DNA from: Candidatus Altarchaeales archaeon WOR_SM1_SCG | Lineage (GTDB): Archaea > Altiarchaeota > Altiarchaeia > IMC4 > WOR-SM1-SCG | DNA: 34,809 bases | Assembly: GCA_001723845.1 (NCBI GenBank) | Contig: MCBE01000022.1 | Location: 1-34,809 of the forward strand | Direction: 5' to 3' | In this document: positions 24,597 through 33,200 of the stretch, in pieces | Numbering within the stretch: position 1 is the first letter of the stretch | Layout: each line of letters opens with the position of its first letter | Position numbers and translations under genes: made by a program | The notes under the pieces: model-generated | What the model saw: only the letters and a program-made list of their open reading frames with translations | Databases searched by the model: none | What the model was told of the DNA's origin: nothing

Positions 24597-26693
24597 ATGA
24601 AAACACTGATAGTTACGGAGAAACCAAAGGTCGCGGAAAGGATTGCAAAATCGCTGGGAAAAAGCGTAAAAAAACAATTTAGAAATAAAGTACCGTATTA
24701 TGAAGTCGGGGAAAATATTGTAGCACCTGCTGTCGGGCACATCTACGGCTTAAAGGAAAAGAACGCAAAATGGACTTATCCTGTTTTTGACATTGAGTGG
24801 GTTCCTGCTTATGAGGTGAACGAGGGTTCTTCCTTTACAAAGGGCTACCTGAATAATTTAAAATTTCTCGCGAAAAAATGCGGTAAATTCATTAACGCGT
24901 GCGACTTTGATATTGAGGGAAGCGTAATCGGGTTTAATGCAATAAAATACGCATGCAATGTAGATCCTTTCGGTGAGAATGTTTACCGGATGAAATTTTC
25001 AACAATTACAAAGGATGCGATTATCAGGGCTTATGAAAATCTTGACCCGATTCAAAGGGAAATGGTTAATGCGGGACTTGCAAGACATACGCTTGACTGG
25101 TACTGGGGTATAAATCTTTCAAGGGCATTAACAACATCAATCAAAAAAGCAGGGAGGTATGTGACATTAAGTATAGGGAGAGTACAGGGTCCGGCGTTAA
25201 AAATTCTTGCCGGGCGCGAGAAGGAAATAAGGGCATTTGTTACGGAACCCTACTGGGAGATTGAGCAGATTGCAAAAGAAAATAAAAATAATAAAAAAAT
25301 TTCTTCACTTCACGAAAAAGGTAAATTCAAAGATGAAAAGGAAGCAAAAGAGGTTAAAGAAAAATGCGGTGATAAGACAACTGTTTCAAAAGTCGTGAAG
25401 AAAAAATTCAAACATGCCCCACCGCATCCGTTTGACCTCACAACCCTCCAGACAGAGGCGTACAAACAGCTGAAGGTTGACCCGAGAAAAACGCTGGAAA
25501 TTGCACAGGACCTCTATACCTCGGGATTTATAAGTTACCCCCGGACTTCATCACAGCAGCTTCCCGATGACATCAATTTCAGGGAAATTTTAACAAAATT
25601 AAGTAAAAACGAAAATTACGAACACTTATGCGAAATGCTGCTTTCAAAGGAAAAACTGGCTCCGAATAACGGGAAAAAGACGGATCCTGCGCATCCTGCA
25701 ATTCACCCGACGGGCGAGAAGGCAAAAGGACTTTCCGCCGAGAATAAAAAAATTTATGACCTTATTGTTCACAGGTTTCTTGCGGCATTCGGCGACTTTG
25801 CAACAAGAGAGACGGTAAAAATCCTGTTTGATAATAATTCGGAAATTTTTGTTGCGAAAGGCACAAGAACAACTGATCCGGGATGGCACATACTCTACGG
25901 GAAATACGCGAAATTTGAAGAAGAGGAACTTCCGAAATTAGAGGAAGGCGAGGTTCTTGATGTAATTGAAATTAAAATTCATGCAAAAGAAACAAAGCCT
26001 CCGAAGCGATACACCCCCGCCTCAATAATTCGCGAAATGGAGAAAAACAACCTCGGGACAAAAGCCACAAGATCGCAGATAATTGATATTTTATTTAAGA
26101 GAAATTATGTTGACGGCAGGAGTTTAGAAGTCACGCAGCTCGGGCTTGATGTTGTTGAAACCATGGATAAATTCTGCCCCGAGGTGATGAGCATTGATTT
26201 AACAAGGAAATTTGAAGACGAGATGAAAAAAATCAGCGTAAAGGACTACACATCCGAAAAGGTACTCGTGGAAGGCAGGGAAATGGTTACTAAAATTTCT
26301 GCCGAATTCAAAGAAAACGAATTAAAAATCGGCAAGGCGCTTGCAGAATCGGTCTCGGAAACATCTAAAAAACAGAATGTTGTCGGGAAATGCAAGGACT
26401 GCGGCGGCGACCTGATGCTCAGGCAGGGCAAATACGGGAATTTCATCGGGTGCGGCAGTTACCCTAAATGTAAATTTACAATGTCTCTCCCGCAGGGGAT
26501 GATAAAAAAAGAAGGGGAATGCGAAGAATGCGGTAATGCAATGGTCGTAAGGATTATTAAAGGAAAGCGTCCCTGGAAATTCTGTATAAATCCCAATTGC
26601 GGGACAAGAAAGGAAGCAGAGGAGAAGAGAAAAGCCTTTAAGGAAAAGTATTACAAGGGGGATGAGAAAGAAAAAAATAAAAAAGATATGTAA
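24597..26693 (+). CDS. topA: DNA topoisomerase I (type IA)
   Basis: A 698-residue type IA topoisomerase that relaxes negative supercoils through a 5'-phosphotyrosine intermediate. The N-terminal Toprim domain has VTEKP (E8) and DFDIEG (103-108). The catalytic tyrosine is Y314 in GFISYPRTSS. IHPTGEKAKGLS and the EKNNLGTKATRSQIIDILFK segment are typical of domain I/IV. Two C-terminal zinc ribbons follow: CKDCGGDLMLRQGKYGNFIG...C and CEECGNAMVV...CINPNC. A Lys/Glu-rich tail ends the protein. The length and zinc fingers match archaeal topoisomerase I rather than reverse gyrase. Single gene, divergent from AMMECR1. Confidence 0.97.
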   Translation: MKTLIVTEKPKVAERIAKSLGKSVKKQFRNKVPYYEVGENIVAPAVGHIYGLKEKNAKWTYPVFDIEWVPAYEVNEGSSFTKGYLNNLKFLAKKCGKFINACDFDIEGSVIGFNAIKYACNVDPFGENVYRMKFSTITKDAIIRAYENLDPIQREMVNAGLARHTLDWYWGINLSRALTTSIKKAGRYVTLSIGRVQGPALKILAGREKEIRAFVTEPYWEIEQIAKENKNNKKISSLHEKGKFKDEKEAKEVKEKCGDKTTVSKVVKKKFKHAPPHPFDLTTLQTEAYKQLKVDPRKTLEIAQDLYTSGFISYPRTSSQQLPDDINFREILTKLSKNENYEHLCEMLLSKEKLAPNNGKKTDPAHPAIHPTGEKAKGLSAENKKIYDLIVHRFLAAFGDFATRETVKILFDNNSEIFVAKGTRTTDPGWHILYGKYAKFEEEELPKLEEGEVLDVIEIKIHAKETKPPKRYTPASIIREMEKNNLGTKATRSQIIDILFKRNYVDGRSLEVTQLGLDVVETMDKFCPEVMSIDLTRKFEDEMKKISVKDYTSEKVLVEGREMVTKISAEFKENELKIGKALAESVSETSKKQNVVGKCKDCGGDLMLRQGKYGNFIGCGSYPKCKFTMSLPQGMIKKEGECEECGNAMVVRIIKGKRPWKFCINPNCGTRKEAEEKRKAFKEKYYKGDEKEKNKKDM

Positions 26694-26731
26694 CAACCGG
26701 GGAGAAAAAATAATTAAAAATTTTGATTGAA

Positions 26732-26893
26732 TTAAAATTTAAATACATAATCATCTATGATTGCAACATGCTCTCCGGAATGCTCTTTTGCCAGTTCCCC
26801 AATATGCTCGCCAAACCAGCGGTCATCCTTCAATGTTTGCCTGTCAAGTTCCTTCAATTCCCTGTCTGAAATTTTTGTTTTTTCAGGTTTCAT
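26732..26893 (-). pseudogene. Truncated DUF5678-like gene (second copy)
   Basis: Fifty-three codons, too short for the ORF track. They read MKPEKTKISDRELKELDRQT, LKDDRWFGEHIGELAKEHSG, EHVAIIDD and then six unrelated residues before TAA. The first ~48 residues match the intact 88-residue DUF5678-like protein at 29923-30189, and the DNA is about 90% identical. Similarity stops abruptly at about 26751, after TCATCTATGATTGCAAC on the plus strand. The partner aspartic-protease gene is absent here. Like the intact copy, it lies divergently just upstream of an NTPase gene, which suggests duplication of a segment followed by truncation. Confidence 0.75.
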
Positions 26894-26941
26894 CTCTTTA
26901 TTATTTTTGTTTTAATAAATTTAATTTTTAATAAATATATT

Positions 26942-28171
26942 ATGAAAGCAGAGAATCTATTAGGGGTGTTTGAATTTTTTGAAATAAAGCCGCTTGAAGA
27001 GGAAGATGAAATTAAGAACTATTATGAAAAAAGAGAAAGCCCGATAAAGAGTCTTTCTAAAGCCATTCTTTTAAGCAAAAAGCCCGCCAAGTTTTTATTC
27101 AGCGGGCATAGAGGGTCAGGGAAATCAACTGAATTAAACATTCTTTCAGGGAAGGTCAAGGATAAGTATTTTGTGGTTAACTTCTCGGTTTTTGACTTAC
27201 TGAGCATACACGACATCAAAGACATCGACCTTTTACTCACCATCGGTTCCGAGATATATAAAAAAGCATACGATGAGGGTATTAAACTGGATAAGAAAAT
27301 TGTTAACGACCTCTCCGCGTGGATGGAGGATGTGACAAAAATTAGTATAAAAGAACAGAAGGTTTCTTTGGGAGGGGAAGCCGCCCTTAACTGGCTTTTA
27401 ATAAAACTCGGCTCGGAGATGCAGACCGGGACAACAAAAAAAGAGGAATTAAGGGGGACGATAAAGCAGAGACTTGGGGATTTAATGGAAAAAATAAACT
27501 CATTGATATACGAGGTTGAGAATAAGCTGGCAAAAAAAGAGGGAAAGAAAATTCTTGTTATAATTGACGACCTTGATAAAATAGACCTTGATGAGGCGGA
27601 GGAGTTGTTTTATAAGCACAGCAATTCGCTGACGCTTCCTGCATGCAGTATTGTTTACACGATACCCATCTCTTTAGTTCACTCAAGCAAGTACACGCAG
27701 GTGAAGTTGAGTTTCGCTAATTCGTATGTGCTTCCAAACATAAGGTTGAACAAAAAAGACGGCGGAAAGGACGAAGCCGGGAGAGAAATATTAAGGAAAG
27801 TTGCAGGGAAAAGAATGGATTTAAACCTTATCTCAGGAGAAGCGCTGGAAAAAGCAATTGACGGGTGCGGCGGGGACATGTTCCAGTTTATCTACATAAT
27901 AAGGTTCGCAAGCATCGAAGCCGACAACAAAAACAGGAGCCGGATAGAGAAAGATGATGTTTCAGCAATACTTGTGAACCTGAGAAATGACTTTGACAGA
28001 ATTCTAAAGAAAGATGATTATCCAATCCTTAAAGAAATCCACAAGACAAAGGATGCCGTTGACGGGGAGCGGCTTCTGGAATTATTTCACAGTTTAAGTG
28101 TTTTGGAGTATTTAAATGCAGAAAGATGGTGCGATATTCATCCCTTGATTATTCCATTACTGGACAAATAG
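26942..28171 (+). CDS. P-loop ATPase, first gene of an ATPase-TPR pair
   Basis: A 409-residue AAA-like ATPase. Walker A is SGHRGSGKST (54-63); Walker B is ILVIIDDLDKID (204-215). YTIPISLVHSS after it is the probable sensor-1 strand, and a helical lid follows (GGDMFQFIYIIRFASIEA). The arrangement resembles an ATPase family I know from multicellular bacteria, where it is encoded directly beside a TPR protein with a degenerate nucleotide-binding domain. The same pairing is seen here: the next gene starts 46 bp before this one ends. The role is unassigned; STAND/AAA conflict or signalling systems are the nearest analogy. An AT-rich promoter with AATAAATATATT sits just before the ATG. Confidence 0.8.
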   Translation: MKAENLLGVFEFFEIKPLEEEDEIKNYYEKRESPIKSLSKAILLSKKPAKFLFSGHRGSGKSTELNILSGKVKDKYFVVNFSVFDLLSIHDIKDIDLLLTIGSEIYKKAYDEGIKLDKKIVNDLSAWMEDVTKISIKEQKVSLGGEAALNWLLIKLGSEMQTGTTKKEELRGTIKQRLGDLMEKINSLIYEVENKLAKKEGKKILVIIDDLDKIDLDEAEELFYKHSNSLTLPACSIVYTIPISLVHSSKYTQVKLSFANSYVLPNIRLNKKDGGKDEAGREILRKVAGKRMDLNLISGEALEKAIDGCGGDMFQFIYIIRFASIEADNKNRSRIEKDDVSAILVNLRNDFDRILKKDDYPILKEIHKTKDAVDGERLLELFHSLSVLEYLNAERWCDIHPLIIPLLDK

Positions 28172-29475
28172 ACAGGTTGAACCTGGTGCTCAGGAGAGCA
28201 GAAAACGGAGTGATAGTTCTTTTAGAATGCAACAGTTTGCCCTTGAGAGAGGAAGTGATTAACCGGCTAAAGGAGGAACTGGATGAAAATTTCAAATTCC
28301 TTTCAATAAACATTGACGAAAAGAATAAAAATCTTCCGGGTATAGTTCAGGATTATTCCGGTTCAGGGAGAATTGATAAAAAAACGGTTGTTTTCGTGCA
28401 TAACATTGATGATGCGATGCCTGAAGTCATAGGATACTTAAACTGGGGAAGAGAGGTCTTTCTTGATTTAAAAGTAAAAATCATTATCCTCTGCCCGACA
28501 TTTGTCGCAGATGAAATAATAAAAAACGCACCTGATTTCTACAGGTTCTCCCACAGGATAACAATCAAGGAAAAAACACAGACCAGAGGAGAGGTTATTC
28601 CCTCGTTTATCTCGGATGTGAAATACAAGGATTTAAATGAATTAAACGAGAGAATCAATATACAGGAGCATCTGCTGAAGAAAGCAACAGAGGATTATAA
28701 AATCGCTGATTTATCGTTCAATTTAGGCAGGTTATATTTTAAAAAAAATGAATATAAAAATTCTTTAAAATTCTTTAATGATTGTTTAAAAATTTACGAG
28801 AAAATCGGTGGTAAAAAGCAAATTGCAGCAACATACAACGAAATGGGTATAATCCATTATTCACAGGGCAACTACAGTGAAGCCCTGAAATGGTACAAAA
28901 AAAGCATGGAAATTTCAGAAAAGATTGGCAATATCACAATTCTTACAACAACATATAACAACATTGGTGAGGTTCGTAGAGTTCAGGGCAACTACAGTGA
29001 AGCCCTGGAGTGGTACAACAAAAGCATGGAAATTAAAGAAAAAATCGGCGACACAGCAGGACTTGTCGCAACATATAACAATATTGGTTTAATTCATAAT
29101 TCGCAGGGCAATTATCCTGAAGCTCTGGAATGGTACAACAAAGGCATGGAAATCATGGAAAAAATCGGCGACACAGCAGGACTTGCCGCAACATACAACA
29201 ACATCGGTTCAATTCATGACGCTCAGGGCAACTACACTGGAGCCCTAAAATGGTACAATAAAAGCATAGAAATTTCTGATAAATTAGGAATGCTTCATTA
29301 CTCTGCAATGGGATATTCAAACATGGGCATTGCTTGTCTTGAGAATAAAGATATTAATTCCGCTCTTAATTATTTCACTAAAAGCCGCGACCTCTTCAGG
29401 AAGTTAGGTCTGGATAAAGATGCAGACAAAGCCGAAAAGACAATCTCGGATTTAACAACCGGAAACAAAACATGA
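28126..29475 (+). CDS. TPR protein with degenerate NTPase-like N-terminal domain
   Basis: A 449-residue protein in a different frame, starting inside the last 46 bp of the preceding ATPase gene; coupled translation is likely. Residues about 1-165 resemble a nucleotide-binding domain without a P-loop: VIVLLECNSLPLREEVINRL replaces GxxxxGK, VVFVHNIDDAMPEV sits at the Walker B position, and APDFYRFSHRI follows. TPR repeats begin near 185; four almost identical 40-residue units (type YNNIGLIHNSQGNYPEALEW) span about 240-400. The same consensus and DNA recur in the CHAT-NB-ARC-TPR gene. I infer that this protein is the TPR scaffold or sensor for the adjacent ATPase. Confidence 0.8.
   Translation: MVRYSSLDYSITGQIDRLNLVLRRAENGVIVLLECNSLPLREEVINRLKEELDENFKFLSINIDEKNKNLPGIVQDYSGSGRIDKKTVVFVHNIDDAMPEVIGYLNWGREVFLDLKVKIIILCPTFVADEIIKNAPDFYRFSHRITIKEKTQTRGEVIPSFISDVKYKDLNELNERINIQEHLLKKATEDYKIADLSFNLGRLYFKKNEYKNSLKFFNDCLKIYEKIGGKKQIAATYNEMGIIHYSQGNYSEALKWYKKSMEISEKIGNITILTTTYNNIGEVRRVQGNYSEALEWYNKSMEIKEKIGDTAGLVATYNNIGLIHNSQGNYPEALEWYNKGMEIMEKIGDTAGLAATYNNIGSIHDAQGNYTGALKWYNKSIEISDKLGMLHYSAMGYSNMGIACLENKDINSALNYFTKSRDLFRKLGLDKDADKAEKTISDLTTGNKT
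28841..29320 (+). repeat. Four 120-bp TPR-coding direct repeats
   Basis: Successive 120-bp units carry blocks such as CAGGGCAACTAC, GCCCTGGAGTGGTACAACAA and AAAATCGGCGACACAGCAGG with only scattered differences. The last unit degenerates after about 29280. The units resemble those at 32321-33280 at DNA level. Confidence 0.85.
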
Positions 29476-29528
29476 TTGGAAATTCAAACAAAAATTTTAA
29501 TGGAATGAAAACTTTAAAATATGCGTAA

Positions 29529-29921
29529 TCAGCATACCGGGTTGAATCTCATTAATTTCTTTTTGTCGTTAAAGCAGATTTCAAATTTATCAAAGATTGT
29601 TTCCCTGCCCAGCAGGTTGAATGCCGTCCCGAGTTCGTCGGAGAATCCTATTTTCGCATCTCTTATGATCTTGCCCGCGATTATGGTTTCCACTTCATGA
29701 ATGTAAATTGTTATTTTATTCCCGTCGCCGATGGTAGGTGTTCTTTTTTCACCGGAAGTTATGTTAATCCCCAATTCTTCCCCTATACTTGATTTAAAAA
29801 CAGAGTAACTTGCACCGGTGTCAATAAGAGCAGCCACCGGAACAAGATTTGCATTTTCTCTCAAGATCACAGGGACTACGGAAAAATACTTGTCCCCGAT
29901 TTTTTTATACTTGAACTTCAT
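29529..29921 (-). CDS. Retropepsin-like aspartic protease
   Basis: A 130-residue protein starting at MKFKYKKIGDKY. The ORF-track start at 30050 lies inside the upstream gene and is rejected because this ATG follows that gene's stop by one base. The catalytic motif is AALIDTGASYSVF (D34-T-G-A), followed later by FNLLGRETIFDKFEICF, the conserved strand/helix of retroviral-type proteases. Such single-lobe enzymes act as homodimers. It is encoded with a DUF5678-like protein, a pairing common in prokaryotes. It is cytoplasmic by sequence. The operon is antisense between two NTPase/TPR genes, an arrangement that makes a link to them possible but unproven. Confidence 0.85.
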   Translation of the reverse strand: MKFKYKKIGDKYFSVVPVILRENANLVPVAALIDTGASYSVFKSSIGEELGINITSGEKRTPTIGDGNKITIYIHEVETIIAGKIIRDAKIGFSDELGTAFNLLGRETIFDKFEICFNDKKKLMRFNPVC

Positions 29922-29922
29922 T

Positions 29923-30189
29923 TTAAACAAGCAGCATCTCATCTCCTTTTTTAGGTATATATGCAACCAGGGGTATTTTGCCGGGAAATGCTTCTTTTGC
30001 ATGATCATACGCTTCACCAAAATCCATTCCATAAGCCACCGCTTTTTCATCTATGATTGCAACATGCTCTCCTGCATGCTCTTTAGCCAATTCTTCAATA
30101 TGCTCGCCAAACCAGCGGTCATCCTTCAATGTTTGCCCATAAAGTTCCTTCAATTCCCTGTCTGAAATTTTTGTTTTCTTTGACTCCAT
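29923..30189 (-). CDS. DUF5678-like protein, partner of the aspartic protease
   Basis: An 88-residue protein. The pattern DRWFGEHIEELAKEHAGEHV, AIIDEKAVAYGMDFGEAYDH, then PGKIPLVAYIPKKGDE matches the DUF5678 family: W...(E)L...Y.G..VAI.D..V...G....A...A......P....VP. These proteins usually sit immediately upstream of a retropepsin-like protease gene, as here (TAA, one base, ATG). They may be a chaperone, substrate or antitoxin-like partner; the function is not established. A 5' copy of this gene occurs at 26732-26893. Confidence 0.8.
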   Translation of the reverse strand: MESKKTKISDRELKELYGQTLKDDRWFGEHIEELAKEHAGEHVAIIDEKAVAYGMDFGEAYDHAKEAFPGKIPLVAYIPKKGDEMLLV

Positions 30190-30288
30190 GTTATTAATTA
30201 ATTTTTAAATTAATAAATTATCAAAATTAATAATAAATTTTATCAAAATTAACCATGAAATAATATTGTGTATCTAGTAAATAACAAG

Positions 30289-33200
30289 ATGGAAAATTCC
30301 GATGCTTTAAGGGTGCTTGTGGTTTCATCATCACCGCTTGTAGGTACTAAACCCCTTGATTTGGAAGAAGAGAGGAAACGACTGAGGGAAGCGTTTGGAA
30401 AAACAAAAGGAAATATTGAGGTTCATTACCTGCCGCATGCAACGGTTAAAAGTATCCAGGAAGCGCTGCTTGATGATTATGATGTTTTTCATTTCGTCGG
30501 ACTCAGCACGGAAAAAGGGGAACTTGTACTTGAACAGGAGGATGGAAACGACTACTGCCTTCCCGGTGATGATCTTGCAGGAATGCTGAAAGACAGCGGG
30601 ATAAAACTTGCCGTGCTTATCGCCTGTTATTCTTATTCTGATGCTGTTTCAGAGAAACTTGAAGGTAAAATCCCTTCAATTATCGGAGTTCGTAAAGACA
30701 AGCCACTGCCGGTTGTTGCAGGGTCTGCTTTTACTTCCATGTTTTACACTGCACTTGCTAAAGGTAAAAGCGTTAATCGTTCATTTGAGGATGGTAAAAC
30801 AGCAATTGATCTTATGAAAGGATTGAAAAAATATTCTCTTTCAAAGTTGTTTGTCTTAACTCAAAAAGAAGACAATACTTTGATCACAGGCGGCTCCGTT
30901 GGAAATTACACAGAAATTGAACCCGTTAAAACTCCCTGCAATTTACCCAAGGCGGATCGTTTTTTGGGCAGGATAGGTGAGATGGTGGCAATAAACAAAA
31001 ATCTTAAAGGTAAAGACAATCATATAATAAATCTGCACGGTGTTGCAGGAATAGGAAAAACAGCACTTGCTCTTGAGGCTGCACGCTGGCAGAAGGAAAG
31101 GGGATATTTCAAGGGGGGTGTTTTCTGGCATTCCGTGGAATTAAACCCGACACTTTCCGGCTTGCTTGAAAGCATAAGCAATGCATTTGAAATGGAGTCA
31201 ACACTAACAGAGAAAGAGGTTCTCGGCTATCTGAATAAGAATGATTGCCTTCTTGTTATTGATAATTTTCAAACCGTGCTTGATCTGGATGATAACGGAA
31301 ATGAACAGGCAGAGAAGGTTATTCAATTTTTACAGAATATTATTGATTCAACCCATGTTCTAATAACAAGCAGAAGAAACCATATAGGTTTACGAAACGA
31401 GAGGGATATTTATTTAGGAGAACTTCCAATTGAAATCGCAAAAAAACTTTTTATTGAAATTGTGGGAGAAAGGGGCTGGAAGCCCGGAAAGGAAGTGCCG
31501 GATTATAGAACAAACAATGACATAACAAACATCTGCGAACTTCTTGGATGCGTGCCTCTTGCTATTGTTCTTTCCGCGCCGCTTCTTCATACGGAACGCA
31601 TATCAGTGGGAGAACTTTATGAAAGATTGAAAAAAGAAGGTGAGATGCACAACTTACTTGACGAGGATAAGAGAGCTGTCCCAAGATTAAAGGATTACAA
31701 GGCATCGCTTCTTTTATCCTATTCAACTTTAAAAGATGATGCAAAATATGCTTTTGCTGTGATGTCAATCTTTTCGGGCTGGACAGGTGAGGAGGCGGTA
31801 AAAGATATTATTCCAAATATCACTGAAATTTTCGAAAAGGGAATGCACGATCTGGAAAGGAAAAATCTAATAAGATGCATAGGTGAAGGTAAAAGCAGGA
31901 GATGGCAGCATCTTCCTATAATCAAAAGTTTCGCTTTTGAAAAACTGAAGGAATATGATATTGATATTGAAACGCTGAAACTAAACCACGCAAACTACTA
32001 CCTGAAAATCGCCGAAAAATACGAACAAGGTAAGGAACACCTATGGAAATTCCTTGACCCCGAATGGGACAACATCACATCCGCTGCCGACTTCATCTCG
32101 GATAAATTCAACGAAAATTTCAATAATTTTAAAAATTTAAACGAATCTCAAATCAAGGAAAATAAAATCGTAAATTTAACCGGGGAATATGCACTGGCTC
32201 TCAAGCATGTTGCTTATTTCAGGCACCTTGGAAAACAGGGGGAGAGATGGCTTAAAACAGGGCTTGAAGCATTCAATTTAAAGGGAGATGAAAAAAGAAA
32301 GAGTTTAATGTGTAACCAGATTGGTTTAATTCATGATGCTCAAGGAGATTATCCTGAAGCCATTAAATGGTATAATAAAAGCATGGAAACTTCAGAAAAA
32401 ATTAGCGACACAGCAGGTATTGGAGCAATATATAATAATATTGCTTCAATTCATTATGCTCAAGGTAATTATCCTGAAGCACTGAAATGGTACAACAAGA
32501 GTTTAGAAATTAAAGAGAAAATCGGCGACACCGCGGGTCTTGCCACAACATACAACAATATTGGTTTAATTCATGATGCTCAAGGTAATTATCCTGAAGC
32601 ACTGAAATGGTACAACAAGAGTTTAGAAATTAAAGAGAAAATCGGCGACATAGCAGGGTTTGCCGCAACATACAACAACATCGCTGCAATTCATTATGCG
32701 CAGGGTAATTATTCTCTCGCCCTGAAATGGTACAATAAAAGCAGGGAAATCATGGAAAAAATCGGCAACACCGCAGGGCTTGCCGCAACATACAACAACA
32801 TAGGTGAAGTTCATAGAGTGCAGGGTAATTATCCTGATGCACTGAAATGGTTCAATAAAAGCGGGGAAATTTCAGAAAAAATCGGCAACACCGCGGGTCT
32901 TGCCGCAACATACAACAACATCGCTGCAATTCATTATGCACAAGGAGATTATCCCGAAGCCCTTAAATGGTACAATAAAAGCTGGGAAATCACAGAAAAA
33001 ATCGGCGACACCGCAGGGCTTGCCGCAACATACAACAACATAGGTGAAGTTCATAGAGTGCAGGGCAATTATCCTGAAGCCCTGAGATGGTACAAAAAAA
33101 GTGCAGAAATTAAAGAAAAGATAGAGGATTCCATAACCCTTTCAGATACTTATATTGATATAGGTAACATTCATTATGCCCAAGGTAATTATTCTGATGC

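Noticed and set aside
24597-26693. Reverse gyrase for the topoisomerase gene
   Set aside because: No N-terminal helicase domain; at 698 residues it is a simple type IA enzyme.
29529-30050. 173-residue version of the aspartic protease ORF
   Set aside because: The first 43 codons overlap the intact DUF5678 gene in another frame and look non-coding; the ATG at 29921 directly after that gene's stop is the natural start.
32623-33054. Two repeated minus-strand ORFs in the TPR region (starting MNFTYVVVCCGKPC)
   Set aside because: They are antisense shadows of the 120-bp TPR repeats; their similarity to each other only reflects the repeats.
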